64,000 nucleotides of DNA from CAZOBJ01 sp964577825 (GTDB lineage Bacteria > Planctomycetota > SZUA-567 > JAFGNG01), in assembly GCA_964577825.1 (NCBI GenBank), contig CAZOBJ010000005.1, positions 1-64,000 on the forward strand, in the 5' to 3' direction. A program made the translations under genes and the position numbers. The stretch's first letter is position 1. Each line of letters opens with the position of its first letter. Below the pieces are notes generated by a model. That model was not told where the DNA came from. It searched no databases and worked only from the letters and a program-made list of their open reading frames with translations. Shown here one piece after another: positions 44,283-52,427 of the stretch.

Positions 44283-46004
44283 CTATAGCGTGCCGCCATG
44301 CTTGATGAGCAGCTCCTTCATTTCGCGAGATTCCGCGACGGACAGGGGAGTGCTCCCGTCCTCGGCCCTTGCGTTGGGGTTTGCGCCGGACTCGAGCAGA
44401 GCGCGCGCTGCCTGCATGTTCCCCTGCTGCGCAGCAACATGCAGCGGTGTGGCGCCCCTGATGCCAGTGGCGTCTATACGCGCGCCGTGGGCGATGAGCT
44501 CGTGGATGATCGCGTCATTGCTGTAGGCCGCTGCGTGGTGAAGCGCGTTCCAGCCTGCGTTCTTGTCCGGCACGTTCGGGTCCGCGCCATGCTCCAGCAG
44601 CCAGACGACGGTTTTCAGGTCGTTGTTTACGGCAGCCGAGTGCAGGGCTGTGAAGCCGCCATATCCCTGGGTATCGAGATTCGCGCCAGCGGCCAAGAAG
44701 CGCTCAAGTACGTCGATGTCGCCGAACGTAGTGGCAAAGTCCAGACCACGGTTGGGATCAGCGCCGTGGTCGATCAGAAACTGGATCATTTCCCCATCCG
44801 TTTCTCCGCGGACTGCCCGCGCCGTCGCAATCTGGATCGGCCGCATTCCAAGCATCCCCCGTGCATTCACGTTTGCGCCTTTGGAAATGAGGAGACGCAC
44901 AATGTCCAAGCGACCGACTGTCACAGCAAAATGCAGCGGTTGCCGCTCGTCAGCCTCCTTCAGGTGCAGGTCCGCGCCTTTGTCCAGCAGCAGCTCCACC
45001 ATTTCCTTGCGTCCACAGCGCGCGGCATAGTGCAGGGGTGTTTGGTTCGCGTGCTCGGCCTTGTCCTTCTGGTTGATCTGTGCACCAGCTTCCAGGAGCA
45101 TCTCCACCGCCTCTGTGTATCCGAGGGCCGCTGCGATATGTAGAGGCCCCAGCCCGGATGCCTCCAGATTGTTGCCTGAGTCTCGGTCCTCGCTCAGAAG
45201 CACACGGATCGCGTCGAGATCATTCTGGGCGACTGCGTCGTGGATGTCATGCCCGAACGAAGCGTGTTGTTCGAAGAAATGCCGGACCACGGCGTCTCGG
45301 CCGTTGAACGCGGCCTCATGGAGCGGTGTGAATCTGCTGTGCTGTTCTACCAGGAACTCCGCGCCGGCAGCCAGGAGCTTCTGACACACCGCAAGATGCC
45401 CCTCTCGCGCCGCTTCATGTAATGGTGTCTGCCCATGATCGTCCGTGGCATTCACCTGTGCACCTCGGGAGAGCAACGTCTGCACGATACCAGCGTACCC
45501 TTTCTCTGCGGCGCAATGCAGCGGGGTATCTCCATTGATGTCCGTGCCCTGGATATCCGGATTACGGTCCAGCACAAGCTGTGCGGTCTCGCGCGTGCCA
45601 TGTTCCAGGTGGTCGTGGAGAGGGGTCCGCTGCATGAATCCACACAACTTGTTGACGTCGGCACCGTGTTCGAGCAGCAACTCGACCATCGCAGGGCTGT
45701 CGGACCAGGACGCCGCGTGAAGGGGTGTGCAGCTATCCCGGTCTACTGCATTCACGTCAGCGCCCTTGCTGAGCAGGAACCGGGCCACCTTAACGTGCCC
45801 GCCCCAAGCCGCCTTATGCAGGGGGGTCTGTCCGGTGTCGGACCGGGCATTGACCAGGTCCGGATCATCCCGCACAAGCAACTGGACTTTGAGCAGATGG
45901 CCCTTGAACGCCGCCCAGTGGATCTCTGGCGGTGGACCGCCGGCGATGGCGAGAAGCCCCGCAAGGGCCGCCGCGAACACAAGGGCGCGATCCTTCCTAT
46001 ACAT
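44283..46004 (-). CDS. secreted ankyrin-repeat protein
   Basis: The 573-residue protein starts at the ATG at 46004 (a 45-codon upstream extension is rejected) with a signal peptide (MYRKDRALVFAAALAGLLAIAGG). The rest is about 16-17 ankyrin repeats, most with the TPLHxAAxxG core (for example TPLHKAAWGGHVKVARFLLSKGAD and TPLHEAAREGHLAVCQKLLAAGA). One shorter and one degenerate unit occur near residues 240-260 and 420-440. No catalytic domain is attached. Third codon positions look visibly less GC-biased than in neighbouring genes. The gene lies exactly between two 36-bp direct repeats. It may bind proteins outside the cytoplasm; a toxin, effector or envelope role cannot be decided. Confidence 0.88.
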   Translation of the reverse strand: MYRKDRALVFAAALAGLLAIAGGPPPEIHWAAFKGHLLKVQLLVRDDPDLVNARSDTGQTPLHKAAWGGHVKVARFLLSKGADVNAVDRDSCTPLHAASWSDSPAMVELLLEHGADVNKLCGFMQRTPLHDHLEHGTRETAQLVLDRNPDIQGTDINGDTPLHCAAEKGYAGIVQTLLSRGAQVNATDDHGQTPLHEAAREGHLAVCQKLLAAGAEFLVEQHSRFTPLHEAAFNGRDAVVRHFFEQHASFGHDIHDAVAQNDLDAIRVLLSEDRDSGNNLEASGLGPLHIAAALGYTEAVEMLLEAGAQINQKDKAEHANQTPLHYAARCGRKEMVELLLDKGADLHLKEADERQPLHFAVTVGRLDIVRLLISKGANVNARGMLGMRPIQIATARAVRGETDGEMIQFLIDHGADPNRGLDFATTFGDIDVLERFLAAGANLDTQGYGGFTALHSAAVNNDLKTVVWLLEHGADPNVPDKNAGWNALHHAAAYSNDAIIHELIAHGARIDATGIRGATPLHVAAQQGNMQAARALLESGANPNARAEDGSTPLSVAESREMKELLIKHGGTL

Positions 46005-46136
46005 GGTCCACAAGGCCTCCCGTATAGACGTGTATGTCGCGGCCGCTCGATGATGCGGCTTGATGCCGGATGGTCGAAAGTCGCTGTCGTGCATCCATGG
46101 TCGGCACCGCACCCTCCCACGCTCGCTAAGGTCTCT

Positions 46137-46172
46137 CAATTCGCGCGGAATGTCAAGAGGCGGGCCGATGCG
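46137..46172. repeat. 36-bp direct repeat, copy 2
   Basis: A perfect copy of 44191-44226, same orientation, upstream of the ankyrin gene. It again carries TTGACA on the minus strand (46151-46156), with GACCTT (46128-46133) 17 bp further on as a possible -10 for the ankyrin gene. Confidence 0.85.
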
Positions 46173-46184
46173 CGTGGCCGCCGG

Positions 46185-47429
46185 TCAGGAATACACGGGC
46201 AGCAGGTCCGCATGGGCCGCCAGGCACGCGCGCAGGGCCGTCCNNNNNNNNNNNNNNNNNNNNNNNNNNNNNNNNNNNNNNNNNNNNNNNNNNNNNNNNN
46301 NNNNNNNNNNNNNNNNNNNNNNNNNNNNNNNNNNNNNNNNNNNAGGGCCGTCCGTGGTGGCCTGGGCCGGGGTCTCCACGAACACGCCGCGCGGCAAGCT
46401 GTCGATCTGGCCTTCGTTGGGCAGATTGACCGCGTGGAGCGGACCTTCGCGGCCCCAGGCCATGGCGGCCACCAGGCGCATAGGCTTCTCCCAGCAGTCG
46501 TGGAGCCGGTCGAACCCTTCGCGGCCGTCTGCTACGGCACGCAGGGAGTCGAGGTTCTGCTGGCGTTCCTCAGGGTTGCCGTGGAACGGCGGCCGCTGGA
46601 GAGAGGGCGGTGCGGGCGGCGGGTCATCCGGCGGCAGGAAGTCGCGCGTATGCCCGTCTCCGCACGCGGGCAAGAAGCCGGTGCGCGCAAGCAACGCCGC
46701 AGAGCGGGGCTGGCGCGTCCGGTCGCCCGACGCGACACGGTCGCGAAACTGCGGATAGAGGTCGGCCTCTGTCGCGCGGTCGCGCGCGTCGAGCACCCAG
46801 GTGAAGTGGTTGACCCCCGCAATCGTCAGGAACCACGCCTCTCGGGCTTCGGCAAAGGGATGGGAGAGCTGTTCGCCGCGCAAGACGCGCCAGAAATGCT
46901 GGTAGGCGCCCAACGACGCGGAGCAGAAGCCGACGGTGTGCACGCCGGACTCCTGCGCGGCTTGGCAAACGCGCGGGAGCGGATTCGCGCAGTCGAGGAG
47001 CCACGCCCGGGGACAGTGCCTGCGCATCGCGTCGGCGATCTCATGGATGAGGGCGATCTGGCGCAGGGAGTAGCTCGTGCCCGCCACGCCGCCGAACTCG
47101 GTGATCAGGTGCCCCGGGGCATGGCGATGGATGGCCTGTGCGTCCATGGTCCACCGCCGGGTGGCCTGGCGCGCCGCCGAGACGATCACGAAGTCCGCGC
47201 CGTCGAGCGCGGGCGCGTACTCGGTGCAGGCTGCGATGTGCGGGCGAACCCCCACGTGCTCGGCGAGGCGGCGGCCCACGTCGGCCATGAGCTCGACGCC
47301 CTCGCGGTCCGGGTCCATGAGCACGAGGTCCAGGCCGTCGAGCCCATGCTCCAGGTACGCCTGGCGCAGAACGCTCGGGCCAAACACGAACGACCCGGCC
47401 CCGAGCACCGCGACCTTGCACCGAGGCAT
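46185..47429 (-). CDS. GH4 family NAD- and metal-dependent glycosidase, interrupted by an assembly gap
   Basis: The protein starts at the ATG at 47429. Residues 1-362 are intact, then 100 N interrupt the sequence, and the last visible 18 residues (ALRACLAAHADLLPVYS) are typical of a GH4 C-terminus. The NAD-binding motif is GAGSFVFGP (10-18). DCANPLP, GFCSAS (Cys169) and AGVNHFTWV (His208) match the NAD/metal-binding block of GH4, where a Cys and a His hold Mn2+. GH4 enzymes act on alpha- or beta-glucosides and galactosides by an oxidation-elimination route. The gene lies 11 bp after the GH36-like gene, so they form one operon. The true length is unknown because of the gap. Confidence 0.82.
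   Translation of the reverse strand: MPRCKVAVLGAGSFVFGPSVLRQAYLEHGLDGLDLVLMDPDREGVELMADVGRRLAEHVGVRPHIAACTEYAPALDGADFVIVSAARQATRRWTMDAQAIHRHAPGHLITEFGGVAGTSYSLRQIALIHEIADAMRRHCPRAWLLDCANPLPRVCQAAQESGVHTVGFCSASLGAYQHFWRVLRGEQLSHPFAEAREAWFLTIAGVNHFTWVLDARDRATEADLYPQFRDRVASGDRTRQPRSAALLARTGFLPACGDGHTRDFLPPDDPPPAPPSLQRPPFHGNPEERQQNLDSLRAVADGREGFDRLHDCWEKPMRLVAAMAWGREGPLHAVNLPNEGQIDSLPRGVFVETPAQATTDGPXXXXXXXXXXXXXXXXXXXXXXXXXXXXXXXXXXTALRACLAAHADLLPVYS
46244..46343. other. assembly gap (100 N)
   Basis: Exactly 100 N, the usual placeholder for a gap of unknown size. The same 10-nt string (AGGGCCGTCC, plus strand) borders both sides. Collapsing the two copies would put the GH4 reading frame out of phase, so sequence is really missing. 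Confidence 0.95.
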
Positions 47430-47440
47430 GCTGGCCTCCC

Positions 47441-49594
47441 TCACCCGGTCCGACGGAAGCGCAAGCGCAACCGGGTGCGCGCGCCCCGTCCGCTCGGTGC
47501 GTTGAAGTGCACGACCAAGCAGGCGGGCCGCCGCGCGTCGACCAGGTGGTCGGTGGCGTCGGACTCCGCGTCCTGGTACGCCCAGCCGTCGGGCACGTGC
47601 ACGAAGAGCTTGCGGTCCTGCTGATGGAAGTGCACGACCTCGATCTCCAGCGTGTCGTCCCGCCAGTTGACCGACCCCAGGTCCACGGCGCCCTGGTACA
47701 GGTGCATGTTCGTGCCCAGGAGTTGCGGCCGCCCCGCGTCCGCGCGCACGGCCAGCATGCGGCACCCGTGCGCGGGCACGTCCTTGAGCACGACCGAGCC
47801 CTGGTGCGCGCCGTAGTAGGTCTCGGTCCAGTGGTCGAACACGTGCCACCGGTCGGACTCCGGGAACGCGTCGAGCGGAAGCGTCAGGTCCTCGGGCAGG
47901 TCTCCCCAGTTGAACGCGCCGACCACGTGCCAGGTCTCGAACGGCCGCTCGATGCGGCGGTGGAAGAAGGCCGGCGCGTCCTGTGCGGGGAAGATGTTAA
48001 TCGGCCGGCACGGGGCCGCTTCCGGGTGCGGCAGGAACCGGGTGGCCAGCTCCAGGCGCTGCGGGCAGCGGGTCAAGAGTTCCATGGGATCGGTGAGGAG
48101 CATCGAGCCGCCGGACAATGCGGCGGCGCTCAGCTGGACGCGAAGTTCATGGTCCGTAAGCAGGACGTCCTTGCGCGCCGGGTCGCGCAGGGCCCGGGCG
48201 TTATGGGGCGAGAGGAAGTCGCGCAGCAGCACGTTCTCGCGGTGCACGTGGAAGAAGCGCGTGTGCAGGTAGCTGCCGAGCAGGTCCTTCTGCGCGATGC
48301 GCTTGAGCACCGGCCGGCCGGTCTCCGGCTGATACCATGCCGGGAAGTTGTCCCCCGTATGGCGCTGCAAGTGCGCCATGCCGATGGCCGGGCCGAGCGG
48401 GCCCTCGCCCTCCACGATGACCTCGTCGCCGCACACCTCGCGGATGATGGCGAACGTGCGGTTGATGTGCTCCGTGCCCGTGTCGCCCGGCCGCTGAAAG
48501 CGCACATCCCAGTAGTGGTTGATGCGCGGGCCGTCGATTTTCAGGTACTTCATGCCCCATTCGTGCACAAAGACCTCGAGCACGTGGCGCAGCCAGTCCA
48601 GGACCTCGGGCAGGGAGATGTCCAGGAGGTACGCGCGGCCGAGGTTTGTCTTCGGATGCAGATACGGCTCGTCCTTGTCCGGGTGCAGGCAGAACCAGTC
48701 CGGGTGCTCCTGCACGAGGCGGCTCTGTTCGTTCATGAGGTACGGGGCGAACCACAGGCCCAGCTCGAACCCGGCCTCGCGCAGATACTCGCCGAAGGCC
48801 TTCATGCCGGAGGGGAACTTGTCGCTGGGCGAAAGCCACTCGCACCCGAGATCGCACCAGCCGTCGTCGATCACGATGTACTTGAGCGGCCAACCCTGGG
48901 CCACGAGCGGGCGCATGGCCTCGACGCTGCGGCGCACGTCGTCCTCGGTCTTGGTCTTTCGATAGTACTGCCAGTCGCTCCACCCGGTGATGGTCTCCGG
49001 GGGCAGGACCGCTTGGCAGGTCCGGCCCACATGCCGGGCGTACCCGTCCGCGAGCGCGTGGAAGTCGCGGCCCCGGGTCACGAGCAAGGGCTCGAGGTCG
49101 AGCGTGCCGCCGGCCTTCAGGACCTTGCGGCCCTCGAGTTCCACCCAGGCGCTCAGGTGCACGGTCTCGTCTTGGGTGTGGGTGACGAACAGGCCCTCGA
49201 ACCGGTCGAACCGGGTGAATCCGGCCATGAGCAGGTCTTCGTCCTCGCCCGGCTTGACGATCACCATGGAGTGGCTGAAGAACTGGTCGTCGGGCAGGTT
49301 CGGCCGCGGCCAGTTGGACACGAGCCCGGTCTTCTCGCTCGCGCGGATCGTGTAAAAGGTCACGGGGTCGGAGGGCATGTATAGGCCGTTGCGAAGGGCC
49401 TGCACCTCTGGGGCCTGCAGGTCGATGTCGAAGATCCGGATCCGTTCGGGCCACAGATCGCGGTCTGTGGGGTTGACGGCCGTGAGCAAGGTCTCCTGCC
49501 CGGCCTCCACCTCGCGAGACTCGGTCTGCACCTCCAGGGGAACCAGCTCACCCCCGGCCAGCATGGCCTGTAGGTCGTAGCGGATCGGTTCCAT
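47441..49594 (-). CDS. GH36-like alpha-galactosidase/raffinose-synthase-type glycoside hydrolase
   Basis: The 717-residue protein starts at the ATG at 49594 after GAGGAGCC; a 29-codon extension is rejected. The N-terminal beta-sandwich (1-190) is followed by a TIM barrel: TGWSDWQYY, KYIVIDDGWCDLG (239-250), ELGLWFAPYLMNEQS and MKYLKIDGPR (348-357), where Asp354 is in the nucleophile position of clan GH-D enzymes. EVIVEGEGPLG and HLQRHTGDNFP follow. A C-terminal beta domain ends the protein. It probably releases alpha-galactosyl residues. It leads an operon with the GH4 gene and shows no signal peptide, so a cytoplasmic action on imported oligosaccharides is likely. Confidence 0.75.
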   Translation of the reverse strand: MEPIRYDLQAMLAGGELVPLEVQTESREVEAGQETLLTAVNPTDRDLWPERIRIFDIDLQAPEVQALRNGLYMPSDPVTFYTIRASEKTGLVSNWPRPNLPDDQFFSHSMVIVKPGEDEDLLMAGFTRFDRFEGLFVTHTQDETVHLSAWVELEGRKVLKAGGTLDLEPLLVTRGRDFHALADGYARHVGRTCQAVLPPETITGWSDWQYYRKTKTEDDVRRSVEAMRPLVAQGWPLKYIVIDDGWCDLGCEWLSPSDKFPSGMKAFGEYLREAGFELGLWFAPYLMNEQSRLVQEHPDWFCLHPDKDEPYLHPKTNLGRAYLLDISLPEVLDWLRHVLEVFVHEWGMKYLKIDGPRINHYWDVRFQRPGDTGTEHINRTFAIIREVCGDEVIVEGEGPLGPAIGMAHLQRHTGDNFPAWYQPETGRPVLKRIAQKDLLGSYLHTRFFHVHRENVLLRDFLSPHNARALRDPARKDVLLTDHELRVQLSAAALSGGSMLLTDPMELLTRCPQRLELATRFLPHPEAAPCRPINIFPAQDAPAFFHRRIERPFETWHVVGAFNWGDLPEDLTLPLDAFPESDRWHVFDHWTETYYGAHQGSVVLKDVPAHGCRMLAVRADAGRPQLLGTNMHLYQGAVDLGSVNWRDDTLEIEVVHFHQQDRKLFVHVPDGWAYQDAESDATDHLVDARRPACLVVHFNAPSGRGARTRLRLRFRRTG

Positions 49595-49653
49595 GAAAAG
49601 GCTCCTCTGTGCTCCGGGAAAAGGCCCCGCGTCTGCGCCGGGCGAAAAGCCCG

Positions 49654-49681
49654 ATGGTAGGGCCCGGCCGGTTCGTGTCAA
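49654..49681 (-). promoter_or_regulatory. promoter of the GH36-GH4 operon
   Basis: On the minus strand: TTGACA (49676-49681), a 16-bp spacer, TACCAT (49654-49659), 60 bp before the GH36-like start. Divergent from the zwf promoter. A small hairpin CGGGC-TTTTC-GCCCG lies in the leader. Confidence 0.6.
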
Positions 49682-49720
49682 CGGAAACGGCGAGTCCGTT
49701 CGCCTGCGTTGCGCGAGGCG

Positions 49721-49726
49721 TATAAT
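49721..49726 (+). promoter_or_regulatory. -10 element upstream of zwf
   Basis: A perfect TATAAT 68 bp before the zwf start. The hexamer 17 bp upstream (GTTCGC) is a poor -35, so the promoter may need an activator. Confidence 0.45.
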
Positions 49727-49794
49727 GCAGTAGGGCTATTGGCATGGCCGTTGCAGTCAGCACCGTCGCCTGACAAGATCGGAAGGAGCCCCGT

Positions 49795-51261
49795 ATGGAC
49801 AAGCCCAGCGCCCATGCTTACTATCGCCCCGCGCCGTGCTCGGTGGCCATTTTCGGCGCATCGGGCGACCTGACCGCGCGCAAGCTCATCCCCGCGCTGT
49901 ACAACCTGCACGTGGGCGGGCACCTGTCGCAGTGTCTCAACGTGGTCGGGTACGGCCGTACGGACCTCGACGACTCGGCGTTCCGCGACCGCATGCGCGA
50001 GGCCGTGGCCGAGCACAGCCAGGCCGCGGGCCAACAGGGCGCGGACTGGGACTGCTTTGCCCGGCGGCTGGGGTACGTGTCGGGCGGGTATTCCGACGCG
50101 GGGGATCTGTCGCGGCTCTATGACCGGGTCATGGCGGGCGAGCGGGCCCGGGACCGGGATCTGCTCCTGTACCTGGCCCTGCCGCCGGAGGCAGCGCCGG
50201 AGCTTTTGCGCGCTTTGCCGCAGAGCTCGTTCCGCGAGCACATCCGCCGGATGCGCGTGATGCTGGAGAAGCCCTTCGGCCTGGACCTGGACAGCGCGCG
50301 CGAGCTGGATCGGCTGCTTGCCCAATGCGGGCTGACCGAGGACCAGATCTATCGCATCGACCACTACGTGGCCAAGGACACGGTGCGCAACCTGCTCGTG
50401 TTCCGGTTCGCCAACGCCCTATGGGAGCCCCTGTGGAACCGCAACTACATCGACAACGTGCAGGTGACCGCGGCCGAATCGATCGGCGTGCAGGGTCGGG
50501 GAAGCTACTACGAGAAAGCCGGCGTGGTCCGCGATATGGTGCAGAACCACGTGCTCCAGGTGCTGGCCCTGATCGCCATGGAGGCACCGCTGGCCGGAGA
50601 CCCCGAGAGCGTGCGCGACAAGAAGGTCGAGGTCCTCAAGGCCATTGCGCCGCCCGCATCCGGGGACTGGGTGTTCGGCCAGTATGCGGGGTACCGTGAC
50701 GAGCCCCGCGTGGCCGCGAGCTCCCGCACGCCCACGTTCGTGGCCATGCGGCTGTACATCGACAACTGGCGCTGGCAAGGGGTGCCCTTCTATATCCGCT
50801 CTGGCAAGGCGCTGGCCGACAAGGTGACCGAGGTGGCCATCCGGTTCCGCGACGTGCCCCTGTGCGTGTTGGAAAACCAGGACGTGTGTCCGAGGATCGA
50901 GCCCAACGTGCTGGTCATCCGGATCCAGCCCGACGAGGGGATTCAGGTGCGCTTCAACGTGCAGCAACCCGGGCACACCGACGCGGTGGCCACGTCTTGG
51001 CTCGGGTTCCGGTACGACGAGCTTGGAGAGAAGGTCGCTGAGGCGTACGAGCGGGTGCTCCTGGAGGGCCTGCAGGGCCGGGGGACGCTGTTCTGGCGCG
51101 CCGACGGGGTGGAGGTCGCGTGGCGGGCCGTGGCGCCGCTTCTCGCGCCCGCGTACCTGCCCGCGGCCGAGGCGCTGCCCAACTATGCGCCGGGCACCTG
51201 GGGGCCGGCAGCCTCAGGGGACCTGCTCGCTCGGGACGGCCACGCCTGGCTCATGCGCTGA
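49795..51261 (+). CDS. zwf: glucose-6-phosphate 1-dehydrogenase
   Basis: The 488-residue enzyme oxidises glucose-6-phosphate to 6-phosphogluconolactone, the entry to the oxidative pentose-phosphate or Entner-Doudoroff pathway. The nucleotide-binding motif is FGASGDLTARKL (20-31), MLEKPFG follows, and the active-site motif is RIDHYVAK (187-194), where the usual form is RIDHYLGKE; the catalytic His190 is kept. The length is normal. The start ATG follows GGAAGGAG. No 6-phosphogluconolactonase gene is adjacent. It is divergent from the GH36-GH4 operon, consistent with oxidising sugars released there. Confidence 0.95.
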   Translation: MDKPSAHAYYRPAPCSVAIFGASGDLTARKLIPALYNLHVGGHLSQCLNVVGYGRTDLDDSAFRDRMREAVAEHSQAAGQQGADWDCFARRLGYVSGGYSDAGDLSRLYDRVMAGERARDRDLLLYLALPPEAAPELLRALPQSSFREHIRRMRVMLEKPFGLDLDSARELDRLLAQCGLTEDQIYRIDHYVAKDTVRNLLVFRFANALWEPLWNRNYIDNVQVTAAESIGVQGRGSYYEKAGVVRDMVQNHVLQVLALIAMEAPLAGDPESVRDKKVEVLKAIAPPASGDWVFGQYAGYRDEPRVAASSRTPTFVAMRLYIDNWRWQGVPFYIRSGKALADKVTEVAIRFRDVPLCVLENQDVCPRIEPNVLVIRIQPDEGIQVRFNVQQPGHTDAVATSWLGFRYDELGEKVAEAYERVLLEGLQGRGTLFWRADGVEVAWRAVAPLLAPAYLPAAEALPNYAPGTWGPAASGDLLARDGHAWLMR

Positions 51262-51356
51262 CCGATTCCGAACGCACAGTTTCCTCTCGGTCTCGATGAA
51301 GCGAACGCGTGTGACGCGGCTTCTGCACGCGGCCGCGATTTAGCCGCGGATTCGCC

Positions 51357-51386
51357 TTGCGCGCGCACGGGCCGGGGGCGTAGAAT
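51357..51386 (+). promoter_or_regulatory. possible promoter of the small orphan gene
   Basis: TTGCGC (51357-51362), an 18-bp spacer and TAGAAT (51381-51386), 39 bp before the start codon at 51426. Confidence 0.45.
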
Positions 51387-51425
51387 CGGGCATAGATCGG
51401 CGACCATGCTTCGAGGGCCGGTGGC

Positions 51426-51728
51426 ATGCGTGCGCTGCCCGAGGTCATTGCCGAGGCGCGAGCCATGCGCGAGCGCATCCTGGCGCTCGGCTGGCATGTG
51501 TCCGACCCCAAGGACACGGGCCGGTACTGCGCCTGCGTTCTCACCCTGCGCAGGCGGGAGCGGGGGTTCCTGCTCACCGTATCCAAGGAGCCGCATGACC
51601 GGCCGTGGTACCGGCTACAGCGGGCCGCGGTGGGCCTGGACGCCCGGCAGCGCGCCCCGCGGCGCGAAGAGGCCACCTTTCCGTCCTTCAGCCAACTCCT
51701 CGACCACCTCAAACGCATGTCGCGATAA
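51426..51728 (+). CDS. small hypothetical protein
   Basis: The 100-residue protein starts at the ATG at 51426. It has an N-terminal helix (LPEVIAEARAMRERILALGWHV), a beta-rich centre (RYCACVLTLRRRERGFLLTVSKE) and a C-terminal helix (FPSFSQLLDHLKRM). The composition is like a folded alpha/beta protein, not random high-GC sequence. I do not recognise the family. It has a plausible promoter and stands alone between zwf and tRNA-Tyr. Confidence 0.55.
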   Translation: MRALPEVIAEARAMRERILALGWHVSDPKDTGRYCACVLTLRRRERGFLLTVSKEPHDRPWYRLQRAAVGLDARQRAPRREEATFPSFSQLLDHLKRMSR

Positions 51729-51908
51729 GCGCATCCGATCGGAGCGGCTACTGCGTGGGTGGCCGTCGAGGGCTCTGGCGCGCGGTGGATAGCGGTCGCG
51801 TAGGTGCGTTACTCCAAATGTCCCGCAGGCCCGCCACGCGTGCGGATCCACTGAGAATCCGAAGAGCGCATCGAGTCTGAAGAAAAGAACCCGCTTCGAG
51901 CGGGCCAC

Positions 51909-51937
51909 GAAAAACGCCCCCAGGCCCCGGGGGCGTT
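51909..51937 (-). terminator. rho-independent terminator of tRNA-Tyr
   Basis: On the minus strand, 10 nt after the tRNA 3' end: stem AACGCCCCC/GGGGGCGTT (51913-51921 with 51929-51937), a 7-nt loop and a run of T. Confidence 0.8.
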
Positions 51938-51947
51938 GTGGATGGTG

Positions 51948-52032
51948 TGGTGGGGAGACCAGGATTCGAACCTGGGAAGGCGGAGCCAACGGATTTACAG
52001 TCCGTCCCCTTTGACCGCTCGGGAATCTCCCC
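51948..52032 (-). tRNA. tRNA-Tyr (GTA)
   Basis: An 85-nt cloverleaf with a long variable arm, as expected for tRNA-Tyr in bacteria. The acceptor is GGGGAGA/TCTCCCC, the anticodon GTA at 51996-51998, the T-loop GTTCGAATCC, and the encoded CCA is at 51948-51950. Confidence 0.95.
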
Positions 52033-52084
52033 GTGCTCCAGGTGTGCGGGGCAGAACCGCGCCTGGGGCTGGATTGCAGCCAGA

Positions 52085-52112
52085 ATTATAGCTCGGCCGC
52101 GCGTACTGTCAA
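52085..52112 (-). promoter_or_regulatory. promoter of tRNA-Tyr
   Basis: On the minus strand: perfect TTGACA (52107-52112), a 16-bp spacer and perfect TATAAT (52085-52090). The best promoter in the window. Confidence 0.85.
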
Positions 52113-52340
52113 CCCTGCCTGCCGGCCGATGCGCGCACGGCCCCGGGGCCCGCGCGGGCCGGTGACGCGCCCCCTGCGCACGGACCTCGCTGATCCAGAC
52201 AGCCGGGCCGCGACCCCCACGCACGGACGGTCTGCGGACCCGTCGCACATGCACACGGTGCAGGCCGAGCCCGGGGGATTCGGGCTTGGGTTCAGGTGCG
52301 CGCTGGACCTCGCGAGGCGCGCGGCCAGGGCCTTCGGGGC

Positions 52341-52369
52341 TTGACCGTGCGGCCGAGGCGGGGTAGGAT
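52341..52369 (+). promoter_or_regulatory. promoter of the homocysteine operon
   Basis: TTGACC (52341-52346), a 17-bp spacer and TAGGAT (52364-52369), 58 bp before the DUF39 start. An Rrf2 regulator encoded in the same operon could act here; no clear operator palindrome was identified. Confidence 0.65.
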
Positions 52370-52427
52370 GCCCGGTTCCGGCGTGCCCGTTGGGCGCGAG
52401 AGGTTTGTGGCGCGGAGTGGGTGCTGC

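Larger units (their letters stand above)
52033..52427. other. intergenic region between tRNA-Tyr and the DUF39 gene
   Basis: 395 bp without a credible gene. It contains the tRNA-Tyr promoter (minus, 52085-52112) and the DUF39 promoter (plus, 52341-52369). The part between is very GC-rich, and I could not recognise a known riboswitch there. Confidence 0.5.

Noticed and set aside
46234..46353. Simple overlap of the two contigs at the 10-nt string beside the N gap
   Set aside because: Merging the copies shifts the GH4 frame by one base and loses the typical C-terminus.
45435..47624. Plus-strand frame running through the N gap, opposite the ankyrin and GH4 genes
   Set aside because: It is stop-free only by composition and through the N run; the opposite strand holds convincing ankyrin and GH4 motifs.
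52113..52340. Riboswitch (SAM or cobalamin type) before the homocysteine operon
   Set aside because: The region lies upstream of the promoter at 52341-52369, so it would not be in the leader, and no known core motif was found.
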